A stretch of DNA of 6,238 nt from Globobulimina sp. Its lineage: Eukaryota; Foraminifera; Rotaliida. A program made the position numbers and the translations under genes. The notes under the pieces are model-generated. The model did not search any database. It was not told the origin of the DNA and saw nothing but the letters and a program-made list of their open reading frames with translations. Below are positions 6,002 to 6,238 of the stretch, one piece after another. Every line of letters begins with the position of its first letter. Position 1 is the stretch's first letter. The stretch is from NCBI GenBank assembly GCA_003354225.1, contig PIVH01000333.1:1-6238 (forward strand). The letters are read 5' to 3'.

Positions 6002-6238
6002 TTAATTATTTCCATAATGGCTACTTTTCGCTTCGTTAACATATTGAACCCCTCCTCTTTTTTGAACTTTATGTTTCTTTTGTTTTGAATGCCTTCCATT
6101 ATGTAATTCTTCCGTATACGTAACTCCTTTAACATGCATTTCCGTCAATTCCTCTCTATCCGCTCGGTGTGCCAATGTTTTTGATTTTAAATGATGCGCT
6201 TGTTTGATTGACTCCTTTTGATTCTCATCCATCACTCT
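6002..6238 (-). CDS. C-terminal end of a protein with an RPEL-like actin-binding motif (partial, runs off the right edge)
   Basis: A minus-strand frame is open from the right edge (first full codon 6238-6236) to the TAA at 6004-6002, giving 78 residues. The first ATG inside it is at 6232-6230, but the frame continues past the edge, so the true start is unknown. Residues 17-36 of the fragment (LKSKTLAHRADREELTEMHV) fit the RPEL consensus, roughly LxxKLxxRPxxxELxxxxIL, with Ala in place of Pro after the Arg. RPEL motifs bind monomeric actin in MRTF and Phactr proteins and usually come as tandem copies, so further copies may lie beyond the edge. The remaining tail (about residues 45-78) is basic, with Lys/His/Gln-rich stretches. 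It converges with the seven-transmembrane gene at 4789. The call rests on one motif; a small separate protein starting at 6232 is the alternative. Confidence 0.5.
   Translation of the reverse strand, partial: RVMDENQKESIKQAHHLKSKTLAHRADREELTEMHVKGVTYTEELHNGRHSKQKKHKVQKRGGVQYVNEAKSSHYGNN

Noticed and set aside
5938-6135. Minus-strand frame of 65 codons
   Set aside because: It overlaps the RPEL-motif frame in another register, includes the AT-rich 3' region, and shows no recognisable motif.
1-6238. Bacterial, phage, defence-system or CRISPR content
   Set aside because: No operon-like spacing, ribosome binding sites, repeats with spacers, integrase or transposase were seen. The axonemal gene and intron point to a eukaryote.

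Overview
The window looks like compact nuclear DNA from an AT-rich, flagellated or ciliated unicellular eukaryote, about 30% G+C by eye. Evidence for a eukaryote: a homologue of the axonemal protein CFAP251 (WDR66), a spliceosomal-type GT-AG intron in that gene, AATAAA-type 3' signals, ATGG-type starts on all four genes whose start lies inside the window, and no Shine-Dalgarno-like operon structure. CAA/CAG, TAA and TGA are used in the standard way, so the recoded ciliate codes are unlikely. The lineage cannot be fixed from the sequence. Protists with flagellate stages and intron-poor genes fit (for example a heterolobosean or a rhizarian), but this is a guess.

Five genes alternate strictly in strand. 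Left to right they are: (1) the 5' part of an unrecognised gene, minus strand, running off the left edge (302 to 1); (2) a 427-residue seven-transmembrane receptor-like protein, plus strand, 354-1637; (3) CFAP251, minus strand, 4669 to 1920, with a 59-base intron after only four codons; (4) a second seven-transmembrane protein of 342 residues, plus strand, 4789-5817; (5) the 3' end of a gene with a C-terminal RPEL-like (G-actin-binding) motif, minus strand, running off the right edge (6238 to 6002). Divergent starts are separated by only 51 and 119 bases. Convergent stops are separated by 282 and 184 bases, which hold the AATAAA-type signals.

The two seven-transmembrane proteins are paralogues. 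They share ungapped motifs at the ends of helices 5, 6 and 7, yet differ strongly in the length of the loop between helices 5 and 6. They flank the ciliary gene CFAP251, and one shares a 119-base divergent intergenic region with it. I see no shared pathway beyond that physical arrangement. A role of the receptors in cilia would be inference only. I found no RNA genes, transposons or CRISPR arrays, and no sign of a defence or mobile system.
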